NCBI GenBank assembly: GCA_944324105.1 | Contig: CALUVA010000004.1 | Span: 1 to 37,019 of the forward strand | Source: an uncultured Elusimicrobiales bacterium | Lineage (GTDB): Bacteria; Elusimicrobiota; Elusimicrobia; Elusimicrobiales; Elusimicrobiaceae | Direction of reading: 5' to 3' | Length of the DNA stretch: 37,019 nucleotides | Shown here: one piece after another, positions 11,284 to 19,637 of the stretch | Numbering within the stretch: position 1 is the stretch's first letter | Layout of the letters: the number at the start of each line of letters is the position of its first letter | Notes under the pieces: generated by a model | Told to the model about the DNA's origin: nothing | Database searches by the model: none | The model's input: only the letters and a program-made list of their open reading frames with translations | Position numbers and translations under genes: made by a program

Positions 11284-11319
11284 ATCACTATCTTATAAAA
11301 TTTGTTCCCGCGCAGCATT

Positions 11320-14300
11320 ATGACAAAAGAATTTGTACATTTACACAATCATTCGGAATATTCCCTTCTGGACGGCATGCTGCGCATTTCCGAGAATCAC
11401 AAGCCTTCGCGCTTTCTGCGGGGGCTGGCCGAAAGCGGCATAAAAGCCATGGCACTGACCGACCACGGCAACCTATACGGCGCGCTGGATTTTTATGATT
11501 CGGCCCGCGCGGCAGGTTTAAAGCCTATTGTAGGCTGTGAGGCCTATATTACCGAAGGCAAATATACCGACAAAGACAAATCCCGCACCGGACACCTGAC
11601 TTTGCTGGCCAAAAACCACCAGGGATATTTGAATCTTATGCAGCTTAATTCCCTGGCCTGGGTGGACGGGTTTTACTATCACCCGCGCATAGACAAAGAA
11701 CTTTTGGCCAAATATTCAGACGGGCTGATTGCCCTGTCCGGCTGTTTAAAAGGCTTTCTTTCCCAATACGCCTTAAACGGCAGTTTTGAGCAGGTCTGCG
11801 CCATTGCCCGCGAATATGCCGACATTATGGGCCCGGGCAATTATTACATTGAGCTGATGGACCACGGCATACGCGAAGAGCAGCAGGCACTGCCCATTTT
11901 AAAGGAAGCGGCCAAAAAGCTGGGCCTGCCCGTCGTGGCCACCAATGACTGCCACTACGAGAAAAAAGAAGACTGGGAGGCACACGACGTCAACCTCTGC
12001 ATTTCCACCGGCAAGACGCTCGACGACCCGCGCCGCATGAAAATGACGACGCATGAACTGTATTTCAAATCGCCCGAAGAAATGTATGAGCTGTTTGCGC
12101 ACACGCCGGAATCTTTGACCGCCACGCTGGAAATTGCCGAAAAATGCAATTTGGAGTTTCCCAAACACGGGTTTATCCTGCCCAACTTTGACATTCCCCC
12201 GCAATATCCCAATTCCGCCGAATACTTCAAAGCCTTGTGCCGCGAAGGCCTAAACAAAAAAATGCACGGCAATGTACCGCCGGAATACATTAAACAGCTG
12301 GAATATGAATTTGACGTCATTATTAAAATGGGGTTTGACTGCTATTTTCTGATTGTGCAGGACTTTATCCACTGGGCGCGCCAAAATGGTATTCCCATAG
12401 GGCCGGGCCGCGGCAGCGGCGCGGGCAGTATTGTGGCCTACAGCCTGGACATTACGCGCGTGGACCCCATTAAAAGCAAGTTGCTGTTTGAACGTTTCTT
12501 AAACCCGGACCGCATCAGCATGCCCGACCTGGATATTGATATGTCCGATACGGGGCGCGAACGCGTCATTGACTATGTGCGTCACAAATACGGCGCCGAC
12601 AAAGTGGCGCAGATTATCACTTTCGGCACCATGAAGGCCAAACTGGCCGTGCGCGACGTGGCGCGCGTGATGGGCATCAGCGTCAGCGAGACCAACCGCG
12701 TGGCCAAGATGATTCCCAATGACCCGAAAATCACGCTGGATGCCGCATTGGAAAATATCCAGGAACTTAAAAATGAAGTGGCCAACAACCTAACATCCAA
12801 ACGCCTCTTTGATATGGCGCGCAAAATTGAAGGCCTCAAACGCCACACCGGCATTCACGCCGCAGGCGTACTGATTACCAAAGAGGCCGTTTCGCACTAT
12901 GTGCCGCTGGCGCGCGGGGCGCGCGACGCCATTACCACGCAGTTTGAAGGGGAGCCGTGCTCTAATCTGGGACTGCTGAAAATGGACTTTTTAGGCCTGC
13001 GCACCCTGACGGTTATTGACAATGCCGAAAAACTCATCCGCCAGCGCCATAACCCCGATTTTGACATTAACGAAATTCCTTTAGACGATAAGAAAACCTA
13101 TGATTTACTGTGCGCCTGCCAGACGCTGGGCATTTTCCAGCTGGAAAGCGGCGGCATGCGCGACCTGATTAAAAAACTGCAGCCCACGCAATTCGGCGAC
13201 GTATCCGCCCTGGTGGCGCTCCACCGCCCGGGGCCCATGGAGTCGGGCATGATGGATATGTTTGTGCGGCGTAAAAACGGCCAGGAAAAAATTACCTACG
13301 AAACCCCGCTTCTGGAAGAAGTGCTCAAGGACACCTACGGATGTATGGTGTATCAGGAGCAAATCATGGAAATTTCCAAAAAGCTCGGCGGGTTTACCCC
13401 GGGCGAAGCCGATACGCTGCGCAAAGCCATGGGTAAAAAGAAGCTGGACGTCATGGAAAAATTCGGCAAAAAATTTGTGGAAGGGGCCAAAGCGCACAAA
13501 ATTTCGGAAAAGACGGCTACGCACATTTATGAGCAAATGAAGGCCTTTGCCGGATACGGTTTTAACAAATCCCACTCGTACGCCTATGCCCTGGTGTCTT
13601 ACCAAACGGCTTATTTGAAGGCCAATTATCCCATTGAATTTATGTGTGCGGCGCTGACCAACGAAATCGGGCACAATGCCATCGGCGCCGATGACAAAGA
13701 AAACAAAATCGCCACCTATTTGGAAGAAGCCAAGAAAATGGGCTTTGAAATTCTGCCGCCGGACATCAACAAAAGCCAGCCGGAATTTGCCGTGGAAGAA
13801 AAAGATGGCAAAGAATATATCCGCTATGCGCTGGAAGCGGTCAAAAACGCCGGTACGGAAGGCTGCATTTCTATCGCGCAGGAAGCCAAAAAGAAACCGT
13901 TTGAGTCCTTGGAAGACCTCTGTGCGCGCATTGACCTGTCTCAGGCCAACAAGAAAACTCTTGAAAGCTTAATCAAAGCCGGCGCGATGGACTGCCTGAC
14001 GCCGGACAAAGACCCCAAAGAGACGCGCGCCATCCTGTTAAGCCAGCTGGACGAAGCCGTGGACACGGCACATATGATAGCCAAAGAAAAAGAAAGCTGC
14101 GCCGCCAGCCTGTTCGGGGACGATTTTTCCTCCGTCATGAGTTTTAAAAAGAAACAGGAAGACAAGCCGGTCACCCCGCTGACGCAGAACGAACTGCTGG
14201 GCTATGAAAAAGAAGTGATGGGACTGTATTTCAGCGGGCACCCCATTGCGCGTTATCAGGATTACCTGGGGCAGCTAAACTGCGTGGCTATCAAAGATAT

Positions 14301-14820
14301 TTTGGACGGGAAGGCCTCCGGCCGTTTAAACGTCATCGGTATTGTGACGCGTCTGAAAAAACGCCAAAACAAACAGAAAAAAGAATGGGCGCAGTTTGTT
14401 ATAGAGGACTGCACGGGATCTATCGGCATTAATGCTTTTGCCCGCACCTGGGAAAGTATCGGGCACAAAGTGTCCCCCAATGCCATTTTATTCTTCTCCG
14501 GCGATGTGCGCGTAGATGACGAAAGCGCCCGGGTGGAAATCAATTTACAAGATGTAGGCAACGTGACCGAACTGATAGGCAATGTGGCCAAAAAACTCAC
14601 TATCCGCCTGACCCCCGATTATTCCCAAAGCAATTTACAGAAACTGAAAATGCAGCTGGACGCGGCCAAAGGCATTACCAAAGTATATTTGGAAGTGCCG
14701 TCCAAAGCCGACCCCTCCAAGCTGCACCGCATCCGCACGGACAAATCCATCATGATTCACCGCGCCCTGCTGGAACATATTGAAAACACCCTGGGCAACG
14801 ACGCCTGGCATTTTGAATAA
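11320..14820 (+). CDS. dnaE: DNA polymerase III subunit alpha (DnaE1)
   Basis: This is the replicative polymerase catalytic subunit (1166 aa). The ATG at 11320 is preferred over a TTG at 11302 because MTKEFVHLHNHSEYS is the standard N-terminus. The PHP domain keeps all nine metal ligands (His9, His11, Asp18, His49, Glu74, His92, Cys142, Asp210, His212). The C-family polymerase active site includes GPGRGSGAGSIVAY and PDLDIDMSDTGRERV. Helix-hairpin-helix sequence follows, then an OB fold near the C-terminus (LNVIGIVTRLKKRQ onward). The leader is short, with a TATAAT at 11271-11276 lying inside the 5' end of the divergent Nudix gene. Confidence 0.98.
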   Translation: MTKEFVHLHNHSEYSLLDGMLRISENHKPSRFLRGLAESGIKAMALTDHGNLYGALDFYDSARAAGLKPIVGCEAYITEGKYTDKDKSRTGHLTLLAKNHQGYLNLMQLNSLAWVDGFYYHPRIDKELLAKYSDGLIALSGCLKGFLSQYALNGSFEQVCAIAREYADIMGPGNYYIELMDHGIREEQQALPILKEAAKKLGLPVVATNDCHYEKKEDWEAHDVNLCISTGKTLDDPRRMKMTTHELYFKSPEEMYELFAHTPESLTATLEIAEKCNLEFPKHGFILPNFDIPPQYPNSAEYFKALCREGLNKKMHGNVPPEYIKQLEYEFDVIIKMGFDCYFLIVQDFIHWARQNGIPIGPGRGSGAGSIVAYSLDITRVDPIKSKLLFERFLNPDRISMPDLDIDMSDTGRERVIDYVRHKYGADKVAQIITFGTMKAKLAVRDVARVMGISVSETNRVAKMIPNDPKITLDAALENIQELKNEVANNLTSKRLFDMARKIEGLKRHTGIHAAGVLITKEAVSHYVPLARGARDAITTQFEGEPCSNLGLLKMDFLGLRTLTVIDNAEKLIRQRHNPDFDINEIPLDDKKTYDLLCACQTLGIFQLESGGMRDLIKKLQPTQFGDVSALVALHRPGPMESGMMDMFVRRKNGQEKITYETPLLEEVLKDTYGCMVYQEQIMEISKKLGGFTPGEADTLRKAMGKKKLDVMEKFGKKFVEGAKAHKISEKTATHIYEQMKAFAGYGFNKSHSYAYALVSYQTAYLKANYPIEFMCAALTNEIGHNAIGADDKENKIATYLEEAKKMGFEILPPDINKSQPEFAVEEKDGKEYIRYALEAVKNAGTEGCISIAQEAKKKPFESLEDLCARIDLSQANKKTLESLIKAGAMDCLTPDKDPKETRAILLSQLDEAVDTAHMIAKEKESCAASLFGDDFSSVMSFKKKQEDKPVTPLTQNELLGYEKEVMGLYFSGHPIARYQDYLGQLNCVAIKDILDGKASGRLNVIGIVTRLKKRQNKQKKEWAQFVIEDCTGSIGINAFARTWESIGHKVSPNAILFFSGDVRVDDESARVEINLQDVGNVTELIGNVAKKLTIRLTPDYSQSNLQKLKMQLDAAKGITKVYLEVPSKADPSKLHRIRTDKSIMIHRALLEHIENTLGNDAWHFE

Positions 14821-14842
14821 CGCTGTTTTTCCCTTTTTCCTC

Positions 14843-14873
14843 TTGACCTAGAGCGAACTTCATACTTTATAAT
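14843..14873 (+). promoter_or_regulatory. Promoter for the lipoprotein hydrolase gene
   Basis: A TTGACC (14843-14848) and a perfect TATAAT (14868-14873) lie in the short dnaE-hydrolase gap. The 19-nt spacing is longer than ideal. The strong ribosome binding site AAGGAGGAG follows at once, so the leader is very short. Confidence 0.5.
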
Positions 14874-14892
14874 AAGTGTGGAAGGAGGAGTT

Positions 14893-15936
14893 ATGAAAAA
14901 AATCTTATTTCTGCTGTTTGCCGCGGCTATTGCGGCAGCCGGCTGTGCCCCTAAGGGTCAAATAAAGGAAGAAATTATGGAAACCAGACATTACATACAA
15001 CCGTTAAATCCTGACATACAAAGAGAACATGTCTCTTTTAAAAACCGCTACGGTATTACGCTGGCGGGAGATTTGTACACTGCCAAAAATATGGATAAAA
15101 ACGCCAAATATCCCGCCATTATCGTAGGCGCGCCTTACGGCGGCGTCAAAGAACAGGGTCCCTGCGTGTATGCGGGAGAACTGGCACGGCGCGGATTTGT
15201 GGTGCTGACTTTTGACCAGCCGTTTATGGGCGAGTCCGGCGGAGAGCCGCGCCATGTGTCTTCGGCGGACATGTTTGCCGAAAGTTTCAGTGCCGGAGTA
15301 GATTACCTGGGCCTGCTTAAATTCGTGGACCGCAATAAAATAGGTGTTATCGGCATTTGCGGTTCGGGCGGGTTTGCGCTGTCTGCCGCACAAGTGGATG
15401 TGCGCATTAAAGCCGTGGCCACCGCCTCCATGTATGACATGACTTCTTTTCACAAACGCATGAGCAAAGAAGAACTGCAAAAAGCCAAAGAAAAACTGGC
15501 CGCCCAGCGCTGGATTGACGCCGAAAAGGGTTATCCGCAATACATTCCTTCTTTTCCGGAAAAACCGCTGACAAAAGAAGAATCAGATAAAGTACAGCAA
15601 GAACTGCCGGAACCGGACGCGGAATGGTTCCGTTTCTACGCCGTTCCGCGCGGGCATCACCCGCAAGCGCGCGGCGGTTTTACCACCACCAGCGACGCTT
15701 CCATGCTCAATTTTAAAGCATTGGATTACATTGATGAAATATCCCCGCGTCCCATTCTGTTTATCATCGGGGACCGCGCGCATTCCAAATTCTTCAGCGA
15801 GGAGGCCTACGCCGCAGCCAAAGAGCCCAAAGAAATCTATGTCGTCAAAGATGCCGAGCACATAGACCTGTATGACCGCACGGACCGCATTCCGTTTGAC
15901 AAGCTGGAAGATTTCTTTAAAACCAACCTGAAGTAA
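14893..15936 (+). CDS. Lipoprotein alpha/beta hydrolase
   Basis: A 347-residue predicted outer- or inner-membrane lipoprotein with an alpha/beta-hydrolase fold. The ATG at 14893 follows AAGGAGGAG with good spacing; a GTG at 14878 would include the ribosome binding site itself. The signal peptide ends in AAAG-Cys18, a usable lipobox. The nucleophile elbow is GICGSGGF (Ser near residue 161), with Cys instead of Gly two residues before the Ser, a variant seen in YcjY-like hydrolases. Likely partners are the Asp in FIIGDRAHS and the His in DAEHIDLYD near the C-terminus. A long helical insertion lies between residues 180 and 240. Substrate unknown; an esterase or peptidase role is possible. Confidence 0.85.
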   Translation: MKKILFLLFAAAIAAAGCAPKGQIKEEIMETRHYIQPLNPDIQREHVSFKNRYGITLAGDLYTAKNMDKNAKYPAIIVGAPYGGVKEQGPCVYAGELARRGFVVLTFDQPFMGESGGEPRHVSSADMFAESFSAGVDYLGLLKFVDRNKIGVIGICGSGGFALSAAQVDVRIKAVATASMYDMTSFHKRMSKEELQKAKEKLAAQRWIDAEKGYPQYIPSFPEKPLTKEESDKVQQELPEPDAEWFRFYAVPRGHHPQARGGFTTTSDASMLNFKALDYIDEISPRPILFIIGDRAHSKFFSEEAYAAAKEPKEIYVVKDAEHIDLYDRTDRIPFDKLEDFFKTNLK

Positions 15937-15952
15937 TCCGGCATACCCTGCA

Positions 15953-15982
15953 AAAAGCCGTCCGGCAACGGACGGCTTTTTT
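15953..15982 (+). terminator. Terminator after the lipoprotein hydrolase
   Basis: Arms AAAAGCCGTCCG (15953-15964) and CGGACGGCTTTT (15969-15980) form a 12-bp stem around a GCAA tetraloop, ending in a T-run. Confidence 0.9.
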
Positions 15983-16000
15983 CGTCTCCCCCGTAAAAGC

Positions 16001-16044
16001 TATAATTTAATAAAGACCCCGCACCGGTTGTCCGAAGCGGGGGT
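16001..16044 (+). promoter_or_regulatory. -10 box and leader hairpin before the PQ-loop-like gene
   Basis: TATAAT at 16001-16006 would start a transcript near 16013. Its leader begins with a hairpin, ACCCCGC (16016-16022) pairing with GCGGGGGT (16037-16044, one G bulged), ending 3 nt before the ribosome binding site GGAGAGG. The hairpin could affect translation or just protect the 5' end. Confidence 0.4.
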
Positions 16045-16057
16045 TTGGAGAGGAAAA

Positions 16058-16372
16058 ATGAGCATTTTTGAAGCACTAATGATGCTGGGCTTCGGTCTGG
16101 CCTGGCCGTTTAACATTTATAAATCCGCCGTATCCAAAACCGCCGCCGGAAAAAGTTTTTTGTTTACCATCACCATTGCCCTGGCCTATCTGTGCGGTAT
16201 TATCCATAAAATTTTTTACAGTTTTGACGCCGTATTTTGGCTGTATGTGCTGGACTTTCTGCTGGTGGCAATAGACCTTTCGCTTATGATACGCAACCGC
16301 CGGCTGGATATGCGGCGAAATGCCAACCGTTCCTCCTCTTGTGTGTCCACAAAAGAGGCAGCCTCTGCCTAA
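16058..16372 (+). CDS. Small three-TM membrane protein, PQ-loop/SemiSWEET-like
   Basis: A 104-residue membrane protein with three hydrophobic segments (about residues 3-20, 33-52 and 57-77). Between the first two sits WPFNIYKSAVSKTAAGKSF, which resembles the PQ-loop of SemiSWEET-type carriers (a Pro-polar pair in the helix, then Lys-Thr and Gly-Lys-Ser at the loop). Size and topology fit a half-transporter working as a dimer, but the substrate is unknown and the match is from pattern only. The ATG at 16058 follows GGAGAGG; an in-frame TTG at 16028 lies inside the leader hairpin and is rejected. The C-terminal 25 residues are basic and then Ser-rich. Confidence 0.75.
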   Translation: MSIFEALMMLGFGLAWPFNIYKSAVSKTAAGKSFLFTITIALAYLCGIIHKIFYSFDAVFWLYVLDFLLVAIDLSLMIRNRRLDMRRNANRSSSCVSTKEAASA

Positions 16373-16423
16373 ATGCGCCGCTGGTATTGTTCCGTTCGGT
16401 TTTCAAAACCAAACAGATTTTAG

Positions 16424-16429
16424 TATAAT
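16424..16429 (+). promoter_or_regulatory. -10 box for tRNA-Val
   Basis: A perfect TATAAT (16424-16429) lies 25 nt before the tRNA-Val 5' end. The best -35 candidate is TTTTCA (16400-16405, 18-nt spacing). Confidence 0.5.
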
Positions 16430-16454
16430 ATATATGTCAAATTTACCGTTTTAA

Positions 16455-16529
16455 GCCCAGTTGGCGCAGGGGTAGCGCGTTCCCTTGACATGGGAAAGGT
16501 CATAGGTTCAAATCCTATACTGGGCACCA
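16455..16529 (+). tRNA. tRNA-Val (GAC)
   Basis: A 75-nt tRNA. The acceptor arms GCCCAGT (16455-16461) and ACTGGGC (16519-16525) pair fully and are followed by ACCA, so CCA is encoded. The anticodon stem TTCCC/GGGAA encloses TTGACAT, with anticodon GAC at 16487-16489. The T arm has GGTTCAAATCC. Confidence 0.95.
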
Positions 16530-16532
16530 TTT

Positions 16533-16559
16533 AAAACCATCCGCAGGGATGGTTTTTTT
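16533..16559 (+). terminator. Terminator after tRNA-Val
   Basis: Arms AAAACCATCC (16533-16542) and GGATGGTTTT (16547-16556) around GCAG, followed by a T-run, 4 nt after the tRNA. Confidence 0.88.
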
Positions 16560-16656
16560 ATGTCCCAAGTCCAACAACACATAAGCCAATTACAACAAAG
16601 CGAATGGAATTAACATCCTTTTCCCCTCCCCGTACGCGTGCGGACATCGGTAAGTT

Positions 16657-16665
16657 TGGTATAAT
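16657..16665 (+). promoter_or_regulatory. Extended -10 promoter for PPi-PFK
   Basis: TGGTATAAT (16657-16665) is an extended -10 element with a perfect hexamer; no clear -35 box stands upstream. The start would be near 16672, giving a leader of about 30 nt with a GGAGA ribosome binding site. Confidence 0.5.
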
Positions 16666-16700
16666 TTATATAGGATTTTCTATTCTTCAGGAGATGAAAA

Positions 16701-18392
16701 ATGCCTACAAAAACCAGCAAAAACCCGAATTGTTCTTTGTTGCAGGCGCACCGCTGTCTGTATAAGCCCGTGCTGCCCGAAATTTTAAAGAAAGGCCCCT
16801 GCTTTGTCAAAGTCAAAACCGGCAAAGCCACCCAAAGCGTAGCCGACCAGGCCACCGTCAAAAAGATGTTCCCCAACACCTACGGCATGCCCGAAGTGAC
16901 TTTTATTAAAGGCTCCAATCCGGCCGTCGGCAAGAAAACCGTCAAAGCCGCCGTGGTGCTCTCCGGCGGGCAGGCCCCGGGCGGACATAACGTCATCGCG
17001 GGGCTTTTGGACGGACTAAAAAAAGCCAATCCGAAAAACAAACTGTACGGCTTTTTAGGTGGGCCCAGCGGCATTTTGGACGCCCAGTGGAAAGAAATCA
17101 CCCCCAAACTGATGGAAAGCTACCGCAATACCGGCGGTTTTGATTTAATCCAGTCCGGCCGCACGAAAATTGAAACAGACGAACAGCTGGCCAAAGCCCT
17201 GAATACCCTAAAAAAATACAAAGTCAACGCGCTGATTATCGTCGGAGGGGATGACTCCAACACCAATGCCGGCGTACTGGCGGAATATTTCAAACAGCAG
17301 GGTGCGGATATCTGCGTTATCGGCGTGCCGAAAACCATTGACGGTGACCTGAAAAACGACAAAATTGAAACTTCTTTCGGTTTTGACACGGCCACCAAAA
17401 TCTACGCCGAAATGGTGGGCAATATCTGCCGCGACGTCAACTCCGCACGCAAATACTGGCACTTTATCCGCCTGATGGGCCGCAGCGCCTCGCACATCAC
17501 GCTGGAAGTGGCGCATGAAACCCACCCCAATGTTACCCTGGTGGGCGAAGAAGTGCTGGCCAAAAAAATGACTCTCAAACAAATCATTGATTACTTGGCG
17601 GGCATTATCGCTGCACGCGCCAAACAGGGCAAAAATTTCGGCGTGGTGCTGGTGCCGGAAGGCCTCATTGAATTTATTCCGGAAATGAAAGCGCTGATTT
17701 CCGCCCTCAATGATCTGCTGGCCGACCATGAAGCCGAACTGGCCAAAATGGATTCCATCACCGAGAAAAAAGAATTTATCATCTCCAAATTGCCGGCCAA
17801 ACTGGCTGCGCTGATGAAATCCCTGCCTGCGGGCATTGCTTCCCAGCTGATGCTGGACCGCGACCCGCACGGCAATGTGCAGGTATCGCTCATTGAAACC
17901 GAAAAATTACTGGTGGAAATGCTGCGCACCCGCCTGGCTGAAATGAAAAAAGCCGGCAAATACAACGGCAAATTTTCCGCCATTATGCATTTCTTCGGCT
18001 ATGAAGGCCGCTGCGGCGTGCCCTCCACCTTTGACGCCAACTATACTTATGCGCTGGGTTACAATGCCGCCGCGCTGGCCTTAAACGGCTGCAGCGGCTA
18101 TTTGTCGTCCGTGCGCAAACTTACGCGCAAACCCCAGCAGTGGGAATGCGGCGGCGTGCCTTTGACCATGATGATGAACATTGAACGCCGCAAAGGCAAA
18201 GAAAAACCCGTCATCCGCAAAGCGCTGGTGGAACTGACCGGTGAACCGTTCAAACAGTTTGCCAAACGCCGCGACTTGTGGGCGATGAGTGAAGCGTATC
18301 TGTTCCCCGGCCCCATACAGTATTTCGGACCGGCGGAAGTAACGGATATGATTACATATACGCTGCGCTTTGAAAGAGGCGGCAAAAAATAA
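16701..18392 (+). CDS. Diphosphate--fructose-6-phosphate 1-phosphotransferase (PPi-PFK, long type)
   Basis: It phosphorylates fructose 6-phosphate using pyrophosphate instead of ATP, reversibly (EC 2.7.1.90). The 563 residues match the long group of plant-beta-like and spirochaete-like enzymes. The substrate loops are LSGGQAPGGHN (near 87-97), GGDDSNTN with Asp184-Asp185, and PKTIDGDLKND with Lys211. The second Asp of GGDD together with that Lys is the known PPi-specificity pair; ATP enzymes have Gly at the first of these positions. MGRSASHITLEVA binds the sugar phosphate. The start ATG at 16701 has a GGAGA box. It is followed by its own terminator, so it is monocistronic although its neighbours also handle hexose phosphates. 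The usual gene name varies (pfp/pfk), so none is given. Confidence 0.95.
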   Translation: MPTKTSKNPNCSLLQAHRCLYKPVLPEILKKGPCFVKVKTGKATQSVADQATVKKMFPNTYGMPEVTFIKGSNPAVGKKTVKAAVVLSGGQAPGGHNVIAGLLDGLKKANPKNKLYGFLGGPSGILDAQWKEITPKLMESYRNTGGFDLIQSGRTKIETDEQLAKALNTLKKYKVNALIIVGGDDSNTNAGVLAEYFKQQGADICVIGVPKTIDGDLKNDKIETSFGFDTATKIYAEMVGNICRDVNSARKYWHFIRLMGRSASHITLEVAHETHPNVTLVGEEVLAKKMTLKQIIDYLAGIIAARAKQGKNFGVVLVPEGLIEFIPEMKALISALNDLLADHEAELAKMDSITEKKEFIISKLPAKLAALMKSLPAGIASQLMLDRDPHGNVQVSLIETEKLLVEMLRTRLAEMKKAGKYNGKFSAIMHFFGYEGRCGVPSTFDANYTYALGYNAAALALNGCSGYLSSVRKLTRKPQQWECGGVPLTMMMNIERRKGKEKPVIRKALVELTGEPFKQFAKRRDLWAMSEAYLFPGPIQYFGPAEVTDMITYTLRFERGGKK

Positions 18393-18406
18393 GTTTATCC
18401 GCACCG

Positions 18407-18438
18407 AAAACCCCGCGTCTTACGGCGCGGGGTTTTTT
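18407..18438 (+). terminator. Terminator after PPi-PFK
   Basis: Arms AAAACCCCGCG (18407-18417) and CGCGGGGTTTT (18426-18436) with an 8-nt loop and a T-run. Confidence 0.9.
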
Positions 18439-18446
18439 ATATACGG

Positions 18447-18475
18447 TTGACCCTGCGTCGGAAAAGTGTTACTAT
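18447..18475 (+). promoter_or_regulatory. Promoter for the ROK kinase-manA pair
   Basis: TTGACC (18447-18452), 17 nt, then TACTAT (18470-18475) preceded by TGT, which makes an extended -10. The start would be near 18482. The ribosome binding site GAGGGAG follows before the ATG at 18516. Confidence 0.6.
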
Positions 18476-18515
18476 GAAGTAACGGCGTACCTAAGTTTTT
18501 ATCCGAGGGAGAATC

Positions 18516-19637
18516 ATGAGAAACTACGTCAACGATATCCGCACCGTACTCACGCTGGACGCGGGCGGCACTAATTTGGTTTTCAGCGCCATGCGCGCCA
18601 ACAAAGAGACCGTGGAACCCATCTCCATTCCCACCCAGGCGGACGATTTGGACAAATGCCTGGGCAATATTGTACGAGGCTTTGAAGAAGTCATCAAAAA
18701 AGTGCCGCACAAGCCGGTGGCCATCAGCTTCGCTTTTCCCGGGCCGGCCGACTATGCCAACGGCGTCATCGGCGATCTGCCCAATTTTCCCTCCTTTCGC
18801 GGCGGTATTGCGCTGGGTCCCTATTTACAGGAAAAATTTAAACTGCCCGTTTACATCAATAATGACGGAGATTTATTTACTTACGGCGAAGCCTTTGCCG
18901 GCGCCCTGCCGGAAGTAAACGAACATTTTGCCAAGCTGGGCAGCCCGCGCCGTTACCACAATCTTTTCGGCGTTACGCTGGGCACCGGCACCGGCGGCGG
19001 CATTGTGCGCAACGGCGAATTATTTATGGGAGACAACGGGGCAGCGGCGGAAATTTGGGTTATCCGCAACAAACGCTATCCGGAAGCCTTCTCCGAAGAA
19101 GGCGCGGCCATACGCGCCATTAAACGCAGTTACCGCCTGCTGTCCGGCGACAAAAGCCCGCTGGAGCCCAAAGACATCAGCCAAATTGCCGAAGGCACCA
19201 AAGAAGGCGACCAAAAAGCGGCCCGGGCCGCGTTTGAAGAATTCGGCGACATTTTGGGCAATCAAATTGCCAATGTCAGCACGGTAGTGGACGGACTTAT
19301 TGTGCTCGGCGGCGGAGTGGCGGCTGCTCACAAATGGTTTATGCCTGCGCTGCTCAAAGAAATGAACGGCACCCTGGCCCGCTATGACAACGGCGGCACC
19401 GTGCCGCGCACGCCGGCCAAAGCCTATGACCTGTCCGATCCGCAGCAGGCCGAACAGTTCTATCAGGGCGGCACCACGCTGGTGAAAATTCCGCACAGCA
19501 ACAAGCAGGCCGTTTATAACAAAGACAAAAAAGTGGGCATTGCCCTTTCCAAACTGGGCACCAGCCGTGCGGTGGCTATCGGCGCGTATTCATTTGCGCT
19601 AAACGAAATAGACAAGAAAAAACGGGAGAGCAAATGA
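18516..19637 (+). CDS. ROK-family sugar kinase
   Basis: A 373-residue cytoplasmic hexose kinase of the ROK family, probably acting on glucose or mannose with ATP; the sugar is not certain. The phosphate-binding loop is LDAGGTNLVFSA at about residues 13-24. The catalytic base is Asp117 in INNDGDL. A second ATP loop is GVTLGTGTGGGIV, and GLIVLGGGVAAA lies near the C-terminus. The CXCGXXGCXE zinc motif found in many ROK kinases is absent: the equivalent stretch reads GAAAEIWVIRNK. It overlaps the isomerase gene by 4 nt, so the two are made together; a kinase producing mannose- or glucose-6-phosphate next to PMI makes metabolic sense. Confidence 0.9.
   Translation: MRNYVNDIRTVLTLDAGGTNLVFSAMRANKETVEPISIPTQADDLDKCLGNIVRGFEEVIKKVPHKPVAISFAFPGPADYANGVIGDLPNFPSFRGGIALGPYLQEKFKLPVYINNDGDLFTYGEAFAGALPEVNEHFAKLGSPRRYHNLFGVTLGTGTGGGIVRNGELFMGDNGAAAEIWVIRNKRYPEAFSEEGAAIRAIKRSYRLLSGDKSPLEPKDISQIAEGTKEGDQKAARAAFEEFGDILGNQIANVSTVVDGLIVLGGGVAAAHKWFMPALLKEMNGTLARYDNGGTVPRTPAKAYDLSDPQQAEQFYQGGTTLVKIPHSNKQAVYNKDKKVGIALSKLGTSRAVAIGAYSFALNEIDKKKRESK

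Noticed and set aside
11302-11319. Upstream TTG start for dnaE adding six residues
   Set aside because: The six added residues are not part of the usual DnaE N-terminus, and the ATG at 11320 gives the standard PHP start.
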